DNA of 64,000 nucleotides from Elusimicrobiaceae bacterium (GTDB lineage: Bacteria; Elusimicrobiota; Elusimicrobia; Elusimicrobiales; Elusimicrobiaceae): positions 1-64,000 of the forward strand of contig JAGCWX010000013.1 of assembly GCA_017961585.1 (NCBI GenBank). The letters are read 5' to 3'. The position numbers and the translations under genes are program-made. Positions 44,035 through 52,807 of the stretch are shown one piece after another; position 1 is the stretch's first letter, and each line of letters begins with the position of its first letter. The notes under the pieces were generated by a model. The model ran no database searches. It was not told the origin of the DNA and saw nothing but the letters and a program-made list of their open reading frames with translations.

Positions 44035-45546
44035 ATGTTTGATAAAAAATCCTACACACTTTATAAATTTCACAAACAATTAAACCAAGCGTTTCAAAAC
44101 AAGCGCGAATTATTGGAAAGTGCCTTGCCGGTGCTGCGCAATTTGTTTAAGCTGGACCGCATTTACTTTTTTGATTGGCAACAGGAGCGGGCGATTCTTT
44201 CGTTGCGAATGATGTGCAAAAAAGAATATTGCATGGACAAGCAGGAAGACATTTCCGTAATCGGTGAACCGGCTTTCTTAAAGCAACTGTTGCGCGAAGG
44301 CATTACCGAGACGACCGACCTGAGCTACCCTGCCATTTACGTGCTGGTGAAGTGGCAACGCCCCAGCATGGAACTGCGTGGCGGCGAAGTGCGCACGTAT
44401 ATGCAAGAAAAAGTAGGGGTGCTGCGTTTGGAACGCTTCCGCAAAAACCGTCCGTTTACGCCGCAGGAAAAGGAACTCATTCAAGCGTTGGGGCAAGAAA
44501 TTTCACACAATTTGCGCAACACGGAAATTGACCAGGCCAAAAACCAGCGTTTAAACGTGTCTACGGCGCTTAACGATTTGTCCACGGTGTTTGCATCTTC
44601 GTTGCGGCTTAACGACGGCTTGGAACTAATTTTGCAAGGGGTGCAAAAGTACTTCCGTTTTGACCGCGTGCGTTTGTATTTGACGGACTCTTACGGCCGG
44701 CGTGTTAAAAGTGCGTTGTGTGTGGATATTTCCGGCCAAGTAACGCACCGCAAAGGGGACGAAATTACCGAGCAAGAACAAGCCCTGGTGAAAGAGGTTT
44801 TTGACTCGGCCACTACGTACCGTTCTACCCGCAGTGTAATTTACATTCCCTTAAAAGTGCAGCGCAGCAAAGTAGGTTTTTTGGCGTTTGATAATATTTT
44901 GTCCCGGCGGCACATTGGGTATTTGGATTTTATTTCGTTGCAGCAGTTTGCCTCGCAAATGGCGCTTTCTATTGACAATGCGCGCTTGTTTGAACGCGTG
45001 CAAGAATTGTCTAATTACGACGAGCTTACCCGCCTGCCGGTGCGGCGTTATTTTAATGAAAAATTATCGGAAGAAATTTACCGTGCCAAGCGGTTTAATT
45101 TAACGCTGTCGCTAATGATTATTGACATTGATTTTTTCAAACAAATTAACGACAACTACGGCCACCAAATTGGGGACTGGGCTTTGCAAGAAGTCAGCCG
45201 GGTGATCCGTCATAGTTTACGTCAGACCGACGTGCCCTGCCGTTTTGGCGGGGACGAAATGGTCATCATGCTCCCCAGCACCAACAGTGAAGAATCCAAG
45301 GTAATTGCCAAACGTCTGCACGAGCGCATTACCGCCATTGTGCTGCCCACCAAGTATACCGGGGGGGAAGAAATCCATATTTCTATCAGCCAAGGGATTG
45401 CCACTTTCCCGTCGGATGCGTCCAGCACGGAAGAGCTTTTTGCGCAGGCAGACAAAGCGCTTTACGTGGTAAAGCAAAACGGGCGCGGGCACTTTGCCGT
45501 CTACCGCGAGGTGGCCGACCAAGTGCAGGGATACAGCAAAGAATAA
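44035..45546 (+). CDS. Diguanylate cyclase with two GAF domains
   Basis: A 503-residue soluble protein. Two GAF-like sensor domains span about 15-170 and 185-335, then the GGDEF domain 345-495. The active site is RFGGDEM (405-409; Met instead of the final Phe, still compatible with activity) and an inhibitory RxxD (RQTD, 396-399) lies five residues before it. DIDFFKQINDNYGHQIGD carries the metal ligand and substrate residues. It should make c-di-GMP from GTP with product inhibition. It starts 2 nt after the binding-protein gene, so the two are co-translated. Confidence 0.92.
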   Translation: MFDKKSYTLYKFHKQLNQAFQNKRELLESALPVLRNLFKLDRIYFFDWQQERAILSLRMMCKKEYCMDKQEDISVIGEPAFLKQLLREGITETTDLSYPAIYVLVKWQRPSMELRGGEVRTYMQEKVGVLRLERFRKNRPFTPQEKELIQALGQEISHNLRNTEIDQAKNQRLNVSTALNDLSTVFASSLRLNDGLELILQGVQKYFRFDRVRLYLTDSYGRRVKSALCVDISGQVTHRKGDEITEQEQALVKEVFDSATTYRSTRSVIYIPLKVQRSKVGFLAFDNILSRRHIGYLDFISLQQFASQMALSIDNARLFERVQELSNYDELTRLPVRRYFNEKLSEEIYRAKRFNLTLSLMIIDIDFFKQINDNYGHQIGDWALQEVSRVIRHSLRQTDVPCRFGGDEMVIMLPSTNSEESKVIAKRLHERITAIVLPTKYTGGEEIHISISQGIATFPSDASSTEELFAQADKALYVVKQNGRGHFAVYREVADQVQGYSKE

Positions 45547-45559
45547 CGGCAAACGGCGT

Positions 45560-45714
45560 GCGTGGAAGATGCTGAATCAAGTTCAGCATGACACGTGTTG
45601 TGAAACTAAATAGAGTTGTCATCCCAAACTTGATTTGGGATCTTCGACGCTGGTAGTTACGTAAGAAACGACGAACGGCAGGCGCGGAAGCCCCTGAAAC
45701 AAGTTCAGGGATAA
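45560..45714. repeat. Palindromic repeat island B
   Basis: Three half units of the family seen at 5894-5986: 45560-45593 (GCGTGGAAGAT, hairpin GCTGAA/TTCAGC, TGACA), 45617-45650 (TGTCAT, hairpin CCCAAA/TTTGGG, ATCTTCGACGC) and 45682-45714 (GCGCGGAAG, hairpin CCCTGAA/TTCAGGG). Flanks are conserved while hairpin arms change together. Confidence 0.85.
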
Positions 45715-45789
45715 AACCTGATTTTATGCTTTTGTTTATCGCCGAAAAATCTCTCTTGACATTTCTCTCAAATATTGCGAAAATTTATT

Positions 45790-45929
45790 GTGTGTAGGTT
45801 TGGGGCCTTTTTTAGGAACCGTTCCTACTTACGCAAAGTAGTAAATCACCGGCGGAAATAAATGTAAAGTTCCCGTCGGGGATATATAGTTTTTTAAATA
45901 AAAACCTTAAAAGGGATTAACTTAAAAAC
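45790..45929 (+). promoter_or_regulatory. Structured leader of the giant surface protein gene
   Basis: Three elements: a 15-bp perfect palindrome TAGGAACCGTTCCTA (45813-45827); a stem CTACTT/AAGTAG with loop ACGCA (45825-45841) that shares bases with it, so the two cannot form together; and a stem CCGGCGG/CCGTCGG (45849-45855 with 45873-45879). The layout could be an operator plus mRNA structure or an RNA switch. No known riboswitch class is matched by eye. Confidence 0.5.
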
Positions 45930-48900
45930 ATGAAAAAAATTACTTCTTTCCTTCGCACTATTTTTACCAAACAGGCGGCAACCCCGTCCATTTTAACTAT
46001 CTTACTTCTTGTGTCCGCAGCACCGCTGTGGGCCCAAACCGTCAACACCGTAAGCACCGGTGTGTGGTATAATGACGGCGTAAATGCAGCCACTGACGGT
46101 ACGGATTATGCCTTGTATTGTAATAATACTGGTCCTGAAGTTACTGGAGACAATAACAAAGATAGAAGTTTTGTATATACCCCTGCTCCGAAAAGTAATA
46201 GAAACCAAAATGATCCGTGGGCTAGCTCGGCCTTGATTGAGTACGATCAACCCTATCCTTCTCCAACTGCTGCCAATAATTACCCCAACCACTGCTTGGG
46301 GTTGTGTGCGGCTTATACATGTAGCAACTTGCCTGTGGGGCAGACCACGTATTCCGTGGCATTCCCGTTGCAGCGCATTACGTTTGATATTTTTAAATAT
46401 TACAACGGCCAAAACCCCAAAAACCCGGACCAAGCCCCTACCATCCGCTCCATTGATGTGTACCCGGCGCAGGATGTGACTGAACCGAGTAAGTATACCT
46501 GCGGTTCATACCGCTGTTCCAACGCGGGACGGGATGATACTAATGAATCTCAAATTGCAGAATGTTTAGGCGCCCACTGGGTTTGTGATGGGACAACCAA
46601 GCCGGTAACATCAACTACGAACGTAACTTGTGCTGTAAGTTATAATTCGGATACTGCAGAATTGGATTGGTATTGCCAGGATTCAAGTAAAAATGATTAT
46701 ACGAGCTATGTTTCTTGCGATCTTGATCCAAGCCAACTGACTGATACAACAGTGGTGGCGATTTGTAGAGGAGGTGGAGCAACAAAGCAGTGCACATTGA
46801 AGGGATCGGGTGCGCACAATCCGTGCACTATAAACGATTTACAAGTTGCTCAAACAAATGGTTCTTATTGTTGGCCCACTACAATGACTCGTGAGGAAGC
46901 TTGTGGTACTGGGCCGGGAAAGACACCAACTAAAGGGACCAGTGGTGGATCTGTGGTTGGCGGGCAAACCTGTTGGCCATATGCGGACGTGGTGTGGCGT
47001 AAAAGTGCGGGGATATGTACTATTCAGTCCGATGCTGACGTATTTAGAGGTTGCTGCCAACGTGAAGGCCATAGTGATTGTTTAGTATTTGATAACAACG
47101 GGGCTGAAACCAACGAACAGCTTAACTTCTGCACCGGGTGGGATGGATTTTATGAAATTGCCGGTGAATTTGGTAAATCCAACGGGCAATTCGGGTTCCG
47201 CGCTACGGCGTATACCAACGTCCCTTCGGACGGTGTGATTGCGGACCGCATTGAAATTGAAGAAACGGGCGTTTACCCCGGCCACAATGGCGCAACCCAA
47301 ATCCCGATACAAATTGACGTGACTAACGTGCACACTGTGCGCAGTACGCCTTCGCTGATTGGGTCCATTACGCCGGTTGCCGCGCAACCTTATACATTTA
47401 CCTATCGTTTAAGTAAAGATGCGGATGTGCGCATTGCTATCTTTGATGCATCCACCGCAGATAATGCTGCTTATGCGTATGATGTCGTTCCGGGGACTAA
47501 TAATAGTACTAACCAAGCAAGTTTTGCCGCCGGCGGCGATTACGAGGCCGCTACAGGTGTAATCGTCCGTACGTTAGTGGACTGGCAGCCGCGCACCGGC
47601 GAAGGTATTAAAGGAACTGAAAAAGATACCCAAATTGCGGATTTTGACTCTTGGGATGGCCGCCACGACGAAGGATTCTTGTTGCCGGCCGGTAACTATA
47701 TTGCCTCTATTCAAGCTAAATCTCAAGACGAATGGGATGGGATAGATTTCTCGCGCGCGGTTACGCGCCAAGTATCCTTGGACCCCTTGAAACTGACGGA
47801 TGTGCGGGTAACCGGGCTGAACAAGCAATCCACCGCGTATGCTACCATTTCTTACGTGCCGACGGAATCCGCCACCGTGTATTGGGAAGTATATACCCCC
47901 GGTACTGTATTTGAAGGGCCCAATGGCGTATCCGAAATTTTAACCGATTCCGCTACTGCTACCGGGACCGGGCCTGCCGTTAAGGCAAATACGGGTTCTT
48001 TGGTATATCGCCACATAGAGCAAAAAACCCGCCAAATGAACTATACCGACAAGTGGGACGGCACCTGCCAAGTGTCTGATGTCACCAACAAGGCGTTAGC
48101 TCCGGCTACCATTGCTAAAGGGGCTACCTTCCCGAGTGGTGCTTATGAATCTGATGGGGTCACCCCTAAGACGGGTACGTGTAATGAGGATGCCGGTTGT
48201 ACCTATTATTATCACGTTTATCAGCCCAATGTTTCATCGTGTGTGCGGTATTATGCCCTCCACGAAACATTGCCAAATGGCACGGTTTGTACAAAGGATA
48301 ATTTGTTGTATAGTAATGCTACGGGGATGTGCGAAGAAAACTATGCTTACGGTGCCCCGATGCCGGATGGAAACTACGTTTATGTATTGTGGGCAGAAAT
48401 ACCTTATAATGGTAAATACGTAAACGCTATCGGGTCTGATGATGGGAAACCCAAATTTACAACGGGTGCAACCTGTTCCAAAACAGGTAAAGAAATTAAT
48501 AACCAATGTTTTACTGGTGTAAAGACCTTAAAATATACCGTGGGTACCATGGAGTTGGAACGCGGCTTGGTGGGCATTACGTTGCAGCCCGTCAGCTACG
48601 CTACCATTGGTTCTAGCCCTACGGCGTATGGGCTTGATCCGTTTATCTTTAAATACTCGCTGGATAGGCCTGCCCAAGTGATTGCCACGGTTGAAAATAC
48701 CGCCGGCGTAGTGGTAAAACACTTGACGCTGGAAGAAGGCGAGCCGAATGTTTCCCAACAGCTTAATACCATCACTTGGGACGGGCGCGACGATCAAGGC
48801 CGTATGGTCTACCCCGGAACGTATATGTTCCGCGTGAAGGCCATGGACGCTATGTTCCCCGCGCAAAGCAACGAAGCCATTACCACCTTCCCTGTGGATA

Positions 48901-51350
48901 TGTACCGCGTGGTGGATATGGAAACCACCCACGTATATGGGGATGCCAATGCCAAGGCAACTATTTCGTATCACTTGTCCAAACCCATGAACGTGCAGAT
49001 CAATATATATAATAAGGATGTTGTCATCCCGGATTATAATGGTCTGACCGGGGAGTATAGTGATTATGAAGTGTTATCGGTGTGTAACGGGAAGCTGGAA
49101 CATGTGGCAAAGGAAGATTGGGACAAAGCTACTGGTCGCCCTAGCGTATCCGTTGATTGCTCGGATGTTCCCTCGCAGACCATGCCTAGAGAGATTGTTA
49201 CAAATGGATCTATTGTGGAATATAAGGAGTATGGTAGCCCTGCTAAGTATTATCGTAAGACTTGGACGGCTGCGGAAGAATATAACTTGGATCCGACCAA
49301 ATACCGTGGAGATGACGGAAAAGAATATTCTATTCCTAAATATACCATTTACTTGAAAATGGAACAAATTAAAACCACCACCCAAGGTGCCGGCGTGGTA
49401 TGGCCGCCCCGCATCTGCGATAAGAAAACGGATGGTACGGATCGCGGTACGGAGAGCATTTTTACAGGTGGGGCTGTTGATCCGGCCAAAGTAAACCAGT
49501 ATAAAGTTGCTTGTATCTACGTAAACGATAAAACATTTACCAATTACCCGGCGAATGCTGTAACGGCTGCCTCGGGCGCGGTGGATGTGCGCTTGCAACC
49601 GATCCACACGATTGAACGCTCCAGCTTGAAGACCGGCGATGAGGCCCTTGTGATGGAAGAATGGGATGCGTTGTACTTCTACAACCCCACTCCGTCCGGC
49701 TCCAAGTATACACAAGAACAAATTAACAAGTGTAAAAACGCCACCGAAAAGGCCAACTGCCCGTACGGTATGATCCCGGACGGTGCGTATCCGTTCTACA
49801 TCTCGGCCCGCTCCAACGAGCCCTTCAACCGCTACTATTATAGTAGGCAGATGGATGGAGTCAGCAACGTGTACAGCGTTTCGGACCAACCGTTTAGAAC
49901 TGCGGCTGAAGTCAAACAAGAAAGCTACCTCTACGCGTCGGATAAGTCGGTCGGGAACATTTATGTAACCCGCGGCGCGGTGTACTTCTTGGACGACTCG
50001 GTACATGTGTACTCCAACTCGCCGCAGATGTTTAATACTTCTACCACCACCATGAAGTATCTGCCGCCGTACGAGATTAACTTCTCTATCTCCCGCGCGG
50101 CTACGGTAGAAATTGCCATCGTGGCGTTGCAGGATGGCGTCTGCTCGCCGATTACCGACAACGTCAAATCCGGCAAAGTAAATACCTTTGAATCCCGCAC
50201 CAACGTGGCGGGGGACATCTGCCGTGTGCTTTCGTATAAGCCCAAGAATATGTCCTCTCAAGCGTTTGATGCTACCGCCATCCACAAAGTAATTTGGGAC
50301 GGCACCGACCATAACGGCAACTACGTCAAATCCGGCATCAATTACGAAATCCGCTTAACGGCCCGTAACTACCCGGATGCCACCATGTACGAGCCCACGG
50401 TCAAGAGTATTACCACCACGGTCAACATCATGAAAGTGTTTGACCTCTTAGAGGTGGATAACTACGCTATCTTCCAACGTGACACGGATATGAAGATTGG
50501 TTACCAGGTATCTGTGCCGATGAAAGTAGCTGTTCAAATTTTGAAACCCGGTACCACCATCTACGACTGGACCAAAGGTACCCTGCGCGACCCTGCCACC
50601 GGCAAGGAAGTAAAAGATATCAACGACGTGCTTGTGCGCGCGATTGTGGGTATCCGCTCGAGCAATATGCTCATCCAAGAAGTGTGGGACGGCCGCGACT
50701 ACGCTCAACAGGAAGTGCCCGACGGCGTTTACCCCTTCCGCTTCGTAACCGTGCCCGGTAACGAAACGGCCGCTATTGACAGCGTAACGGGTGCTATTGC
50801 TGAAGGATTTGGCGACGATTCCTCCGAAGATTCAACCAAGTGGAAAGTAAACTACGTGGCCGATGATCAAGAATATACTACCTTGCATAAAGCGACGGTA
50901 GCTATCGGCGACGGGCGGTTCGTCTGCGAAGATTGGAAGAAGACTGTGTTCTTCTACCCCAACCCGCTGCGCGATGCCAGCAAAGGTACCTTGGAAATTA
51001 CCAAGATGCCCGTGCCCGGTACGGTATCTATTAAGTACTTCAACTTGGCCGGCGACCTGGTGCGCGATAGCGACTACACCTGTGTGGATGCCAATAACTT
51101 CCAAACCACCATGGGTAAGGATTTCTACTTCCAACCCGATAACAACATCAGCGATACGCGTGTGCCGCTTGATGAAAACGGTGACTTGGCTATTAAGAAC
51201 ATCCGCAACGCTGCCTTGCGCTGCAAATGGGACCGCACCAACCAGCACGGCAAGAAAGTAGCACGCGGTGTGTATTTCGGGCTGATTGACTTTAAGGCCT
51301 TTAACGGGCGCGAACATTGCCAAAAGGTGGTTAAAATCTTAATCCCCTAA
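45930..51350 (+). CDS. Giant secreted surface protein with FlgD-like repeats and a T9SS-like C-terminal domain
   Basis: 1806 residues with a signal peptide (about 1-35, ending PLWAQ). The first 470 residues are Cys-rich with low similarity to known families. From there on, FlgD-Ig-like modules recur, each with W-D-G-R/T, G, then V/P-x-G-x-Y: Trp at 575, 950, 1456, 1586 and 1767. The last 110 residues (FFYPNPLR, then a beta-rich repeat with VARGVYFG, ending KVVKILIP) resemble type IX secretion C-terminal sorting domains and FlgD-like ends. A PorV-like protein follows immediately. Likely exported to the cell surface, possibly as adhesin or sheath; function unknown. The ribosome-binding site is weak. 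Confidence 0.85.
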   Translation: MKKITSFLRTIFTKQAATPSILTILLLVSAAPLWAQTVNTVSTGVWYNDGVNAATDGTDYALYCNNTGPEVTGDNNKDRSFVYTPAPKSNRNQNDPWASSALIEYDQPYPSPTAANNYPNHCLGLCAAYTCSNLPVGQTTYSVAFPLQRITFDIFKYYNGQNPKNPDQAPTIRSIDVYPAQDVTEPSKYTCGSYRCSNAGRDDTNESQIAECLGAHWVCDGTTKPVTSTTNVTCAVSYNSDTAELDWYCQDSSKNDYTSYVSCDLDPSQLTDTTVVAICRGGGATKQCTLKGSGAHNPCTINDLQVAQTNGSYCWPTTMTREEACGTGPGKTPTKGTSGGSVVGGQTCWPYADVVWRKSAGICTIQSDADVFRGCCQREGHSDCLVFDNNGAETNEQLNFCTGWDGFYEIAGEFGKSNGQFGFRATAYTNVPSDGVIADRIEIEETGVYPGHNGATQIPIQIDVTNVHTVRSTPSLIGSITPVAAQPYTFTYRLSKDADVRIAIFDASTADNAAYAYDVVPGTNNSTNQASFAAGGDYEAATGVIVRTLVDWQPRTGEGIKGTEKDTQIADFDSWDGRHDEGFLLPAGNYIASIQAKSQDEWDGIDFSRAVTRQVSLDPLKLTDVRVTGLNKQSTAYATISYVPTESATVYWEVYTPGTVFEGPNGVSEILTDSATATGTGPAVKANTGSLVYRHIEQKTRQMNYTDKWDGTCQVSDVTNKALAPATIAKGATFPSGAYESDGVTPKTGTCNEDAGCTYYYHVYQPNVSSCVRYYALHETLPNGTVCTKDNLLYSNATGMCEENYAYGAPMPDGNYVYVLWAEIPYNGKYVNAIGSDDGKPKFTTGATCSKTGKEINNQCFTGVKTLKYTVGTMELERGLVGITLQPVSYATIGSSPTAYGLDPFIFKYSLDRPAQVIATVENTAGVVVKHLTLEEGEPNVSQQLNTITWDGRDDQGRMVYPGTYMFRVKAMDAMFPAQSNEAITTFPVDMYRVVDMETTHVYGDANAKATISYHLSKPMNVQINIYNKDVVIPDYNGLTGEYSDYEVLSVCNGKLEHVAKEDWDKATGRPSVSVDCSDVPSQTMPREIVTNGSIVEYKEYGSPAKYYRKTWTAAEEYNLDPTKYRGDDGKEYSIPKYTIYLKMEQIKTTTQGAGVVWPPRICDKKTDGTDRGTESIFTGGAVDPAKVNQYKVACIYVNDKTFTNYPANAVTAASGAVDVRLQPIHTIERSSLKTGDEALVMEEWDALYFYNPTPSGSKYTQEQINKCKNATEKANCPYGMIPDGAYPFYISARSNEPFNRYYYSRQMDGVSNVYSVSDQPFRTAAEVKQESYLYASDKSVGNIYVTRGAVYFLDDSVHVYSNSPQMFNTSTTTMKYLPPYEINFSISRAATVEIAIVALQDGVCSPITDNVKSGKVNTFESRTNVAGDICRVLSYKPKNMSSQAFDATAIHKVIWDGTDHNGNYVKSGINYEIRLTARNYPDATMYEPTVKSITTTVNIMKVFDLLEVDNYAIFQRDTDMKIGYQVSVPMKVAVQILKPGTTIYDWTKGTLRDPATGKEVKDINDVLVRAIVGIRSSNMLIQEVWDGRDYAQQEVPDGVYPFRFVTVPGNETAAIDSVTGAIAEGFGDDSSEDSTKWKVNYVADDQEYTTLHKATVAIGDGRFVCEDWKKTVFFYPNPLRDASKGTLEITKMPVPGTVSIKYFNLAGDLVRDSDYTCVDANNFQTTMGKDFYFQPDNNISDTRVPLDENGDLAIKNIRNAALRCKWDRTNQHGKKVARGVYFGLIDFKAFNGREHCQKVVKILIP

Positions 51351-51362
51351 GGCGGGTGTTCG

Positions 51363-51371
51363 TGGTATAAT
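51363..51371 (+). promoter_or_regulatory. Extended -10 promoter of the PorV-like gene
   Basis: TGGTATAAT with TG at 51363. The start would fall near 51378, leaving only about 4 nt (AGGA) before the ATG at 51382. This would give the pilus cluster its own transcription start inside the larger operon. Confidence 0.6.
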
Positions 51372-51381
51372 ATTATAAGGA

Positions 51382-52368
51382 ATGAAAAACTTTATGAAGA
51401 TATCAAAACTTGTAGTTGCTAGTTTAACGGTGGGGTTGCTAAGCACCCCTGCCATGGCTATTCACAAGAATGCCGGTACCAGCGCAGGCGCGTTCTTAAA
51501 AATTGACGCCGGCGCCCCGCGTGCCCAAGCATTAGGGAATGCCTTCGTCTCCGTGGCCGACGGGCCCGAGGCGTTGTTCTGGAACCCGGCCGGTTCGGCT
51601 GCCGCTACCACGCGCGAAATCCAGTTTACCTATATGGATTACTTGCAAGGGTACAAAGCCCGTACGTTGGCGTATCTGCAACCGATCGGTAAGACGATTA
51701 TCGGGTTAAGCGTCAACTACATGGATATGAAAAACTTTGATTTTCGCGATTGGCAAGGCCGTCCCAATCCGGAAGTAGGTATCCCGGTGCAGAACTTTGT
51801 GGGTAGCTTGTCCATTGCGCGCGGTTTTATCAACCAAAAATTGCAATTGGGTGCTACCGCTAAATACATTACAGAACGTTTGGACAACGGCTCGGGCCAT
51901 AACCATTATGACAACGTCGGTTTTGACGTGGGTGCCAAATTGCGCTTGGTAAATTGGTTGGGTTTAGGCGGTGCGTTGGTAAACATCGGCGATAGAGACG
52001 AAATGCCGCGCGGCCTTCGCTTAGGGGCTGACTTAAATACCCGCTACTTTACGATTTCCGGCGAATATATGAAATATGTGGACGATAAAGCCCGCTATGG
52101 TGTAGGTTTGGAAATCCACATCCCCGAAGATTTGTTGCAAGTGGCTCGTTTTGACTTGCGTGTAGGTTACTATACGCGTGATAACGCCGGTATCAACGAA
52201 GACAGTTGGGTCAAACAAGTAGGGTTGGAAGAAACCTCCCGCGTTTCCTTTGGGTTTGGTATTTACAGCGCCGAACTGTTTGGATATGGGGCCTCGCTTG
52301 ATTATGCCGTTACGCCGTTTGGGGCGTTGGGTACGTCGCAACAGATTGCCGTATCCGTGCAATTTTAA
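51382..52368 (+). CDS. PorV/PorQ-family outer membrane protein
   Basis: A 328-residue protein with a signal peptide (cut near AMA, residue 28) and a beta-barrel-like sequence with alternating pattern. It opens with GTSAGAFLKIDAGAPRAQALGNAFV and EALFWNPAGSAA, the signature of PorV/PorQ proteins (UPF0164), which act with type IX secretion substrates in Bacteroidota. Its position right after a protein with a T9SS-like end is suggestive. A second in-frame Met at codon 5 is an alternative start. Confidence 0.88.
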   Translation: MKNFMKISKLVVASLTVGLLSTPAMAIHKNAGTSAGAFLKIDAGAPRAQALGNAFVSVADGPEALFWNPAGSAAATTREIQFTYMDYLQGYKARTLAYLQPIGKTIIGLSVNYMDMKNFDFRDWQGRPNPEVGIPVQNFVGSLSIARGFINQKLQLGATAKYITERLDNGSGHNHYDNVGFDVGAKLRLVNWLGLGGALVNIGDRDEMPRGLRLGADLNTRYFTISGEYMKYVDDKARYGVGLEIHIPEDLLQVARFDLRVGYYTRDNAGINEDSWVKQVGLEETSRVSFGFGIYSAELFGYGASLDYAVTPFGALGTSQQIAVSVQF

Positions 52369-52370
52369 GT

Positions 52371-52553
52371 ATGAAGGAGCTGGGTAAAGTACTTCAAAAT
52401 AAAAAAGGGCAGGCCGCTGTTGAATATATTTTAGTGGCAGCGGGGCTGATGGGAATGTTCCTAGCATTTTATGTAACGTATTCCCACTTAGTACCGCAAC
52501 AGTTTGAACAGGGCGCCAAAATTATTTTGTCGGACTATAGCCCCCAAAGTTAA
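52371..52553 (+). CDS. Flp-like minor pilin
   Basis: A 60-residue prepilin-like protein: a short basic leader KKG, cleavage before QAAVEY (Glu at +5), then a hydrophobic helix (ILVAAGLMGMFLAFYVTY). It starts 2 nt after the PorV-like gene without a clear ribosome-binding site, so coupled translation is likely. A minor subunit of the Tad pilus is the best guess. Confidence 0.7.
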   Translation: MKELGKVLQNKKGQAAVEYILVAAGLMGMFLAFYVTYSHLVPQQFEQGAKIILSDYSPQS

Positions 52554-52579
52554 GAGATTTAAAAAATTAGGAGGAGTTT

Positions 52580-52804
52580 ATGAAATACATCGTTGCATTA
52601 CAAAACAAAGCCGATATGCTCAAAGCCAAAGCTTTAGGCATGGTAGCTAAAAAAGAAGGGCAGACTACCATTGAATACGTAATGATTATTGGCGTAATCG
52701 TGGTAGTAGCCGGTTTGGCTATGGTGGCCATGAGATCTTTGGTGCCGGATGTGTTTGAAAGCATTAAAGCCAAAATCTTAGGCGGTATCAATAACGCTAA
52801 CTAA
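52580..52804 (+). CDS. Flp family type IVb pilin
   Basis: A 74-residue protein, the size of Flp pilins. The prepilin site is KKEG before QTTIEYV (Glu at +5), followed by a hydrophobic helix (IIGVIVVVAGLAMVAM). Preceded by AGGAGG. Probably the main pilin of the Tad machine encoded downstream. The peptidase that would process it (TadV/CpaA) is not in the window. Confidence 0.85.
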   Translation: MKYIVALQNKADMLKAKALGMVAKKEGQTTIEYVMIIGVIVVVAGLAMVAMRSLVPDVFESIKAKILGGINNAN

Positions 52805-52807
52805 GTT

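Larger units (their letters stand above)
45547..45929. other. Gene-free stretch before the giant surface protein
   Basis: It contains repeat island B, then TTGACA at 45756-45761 as a candidate -35 with a poor -10, and a structured leader from about 45790. No gene was seen. Confidence 0.7.
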
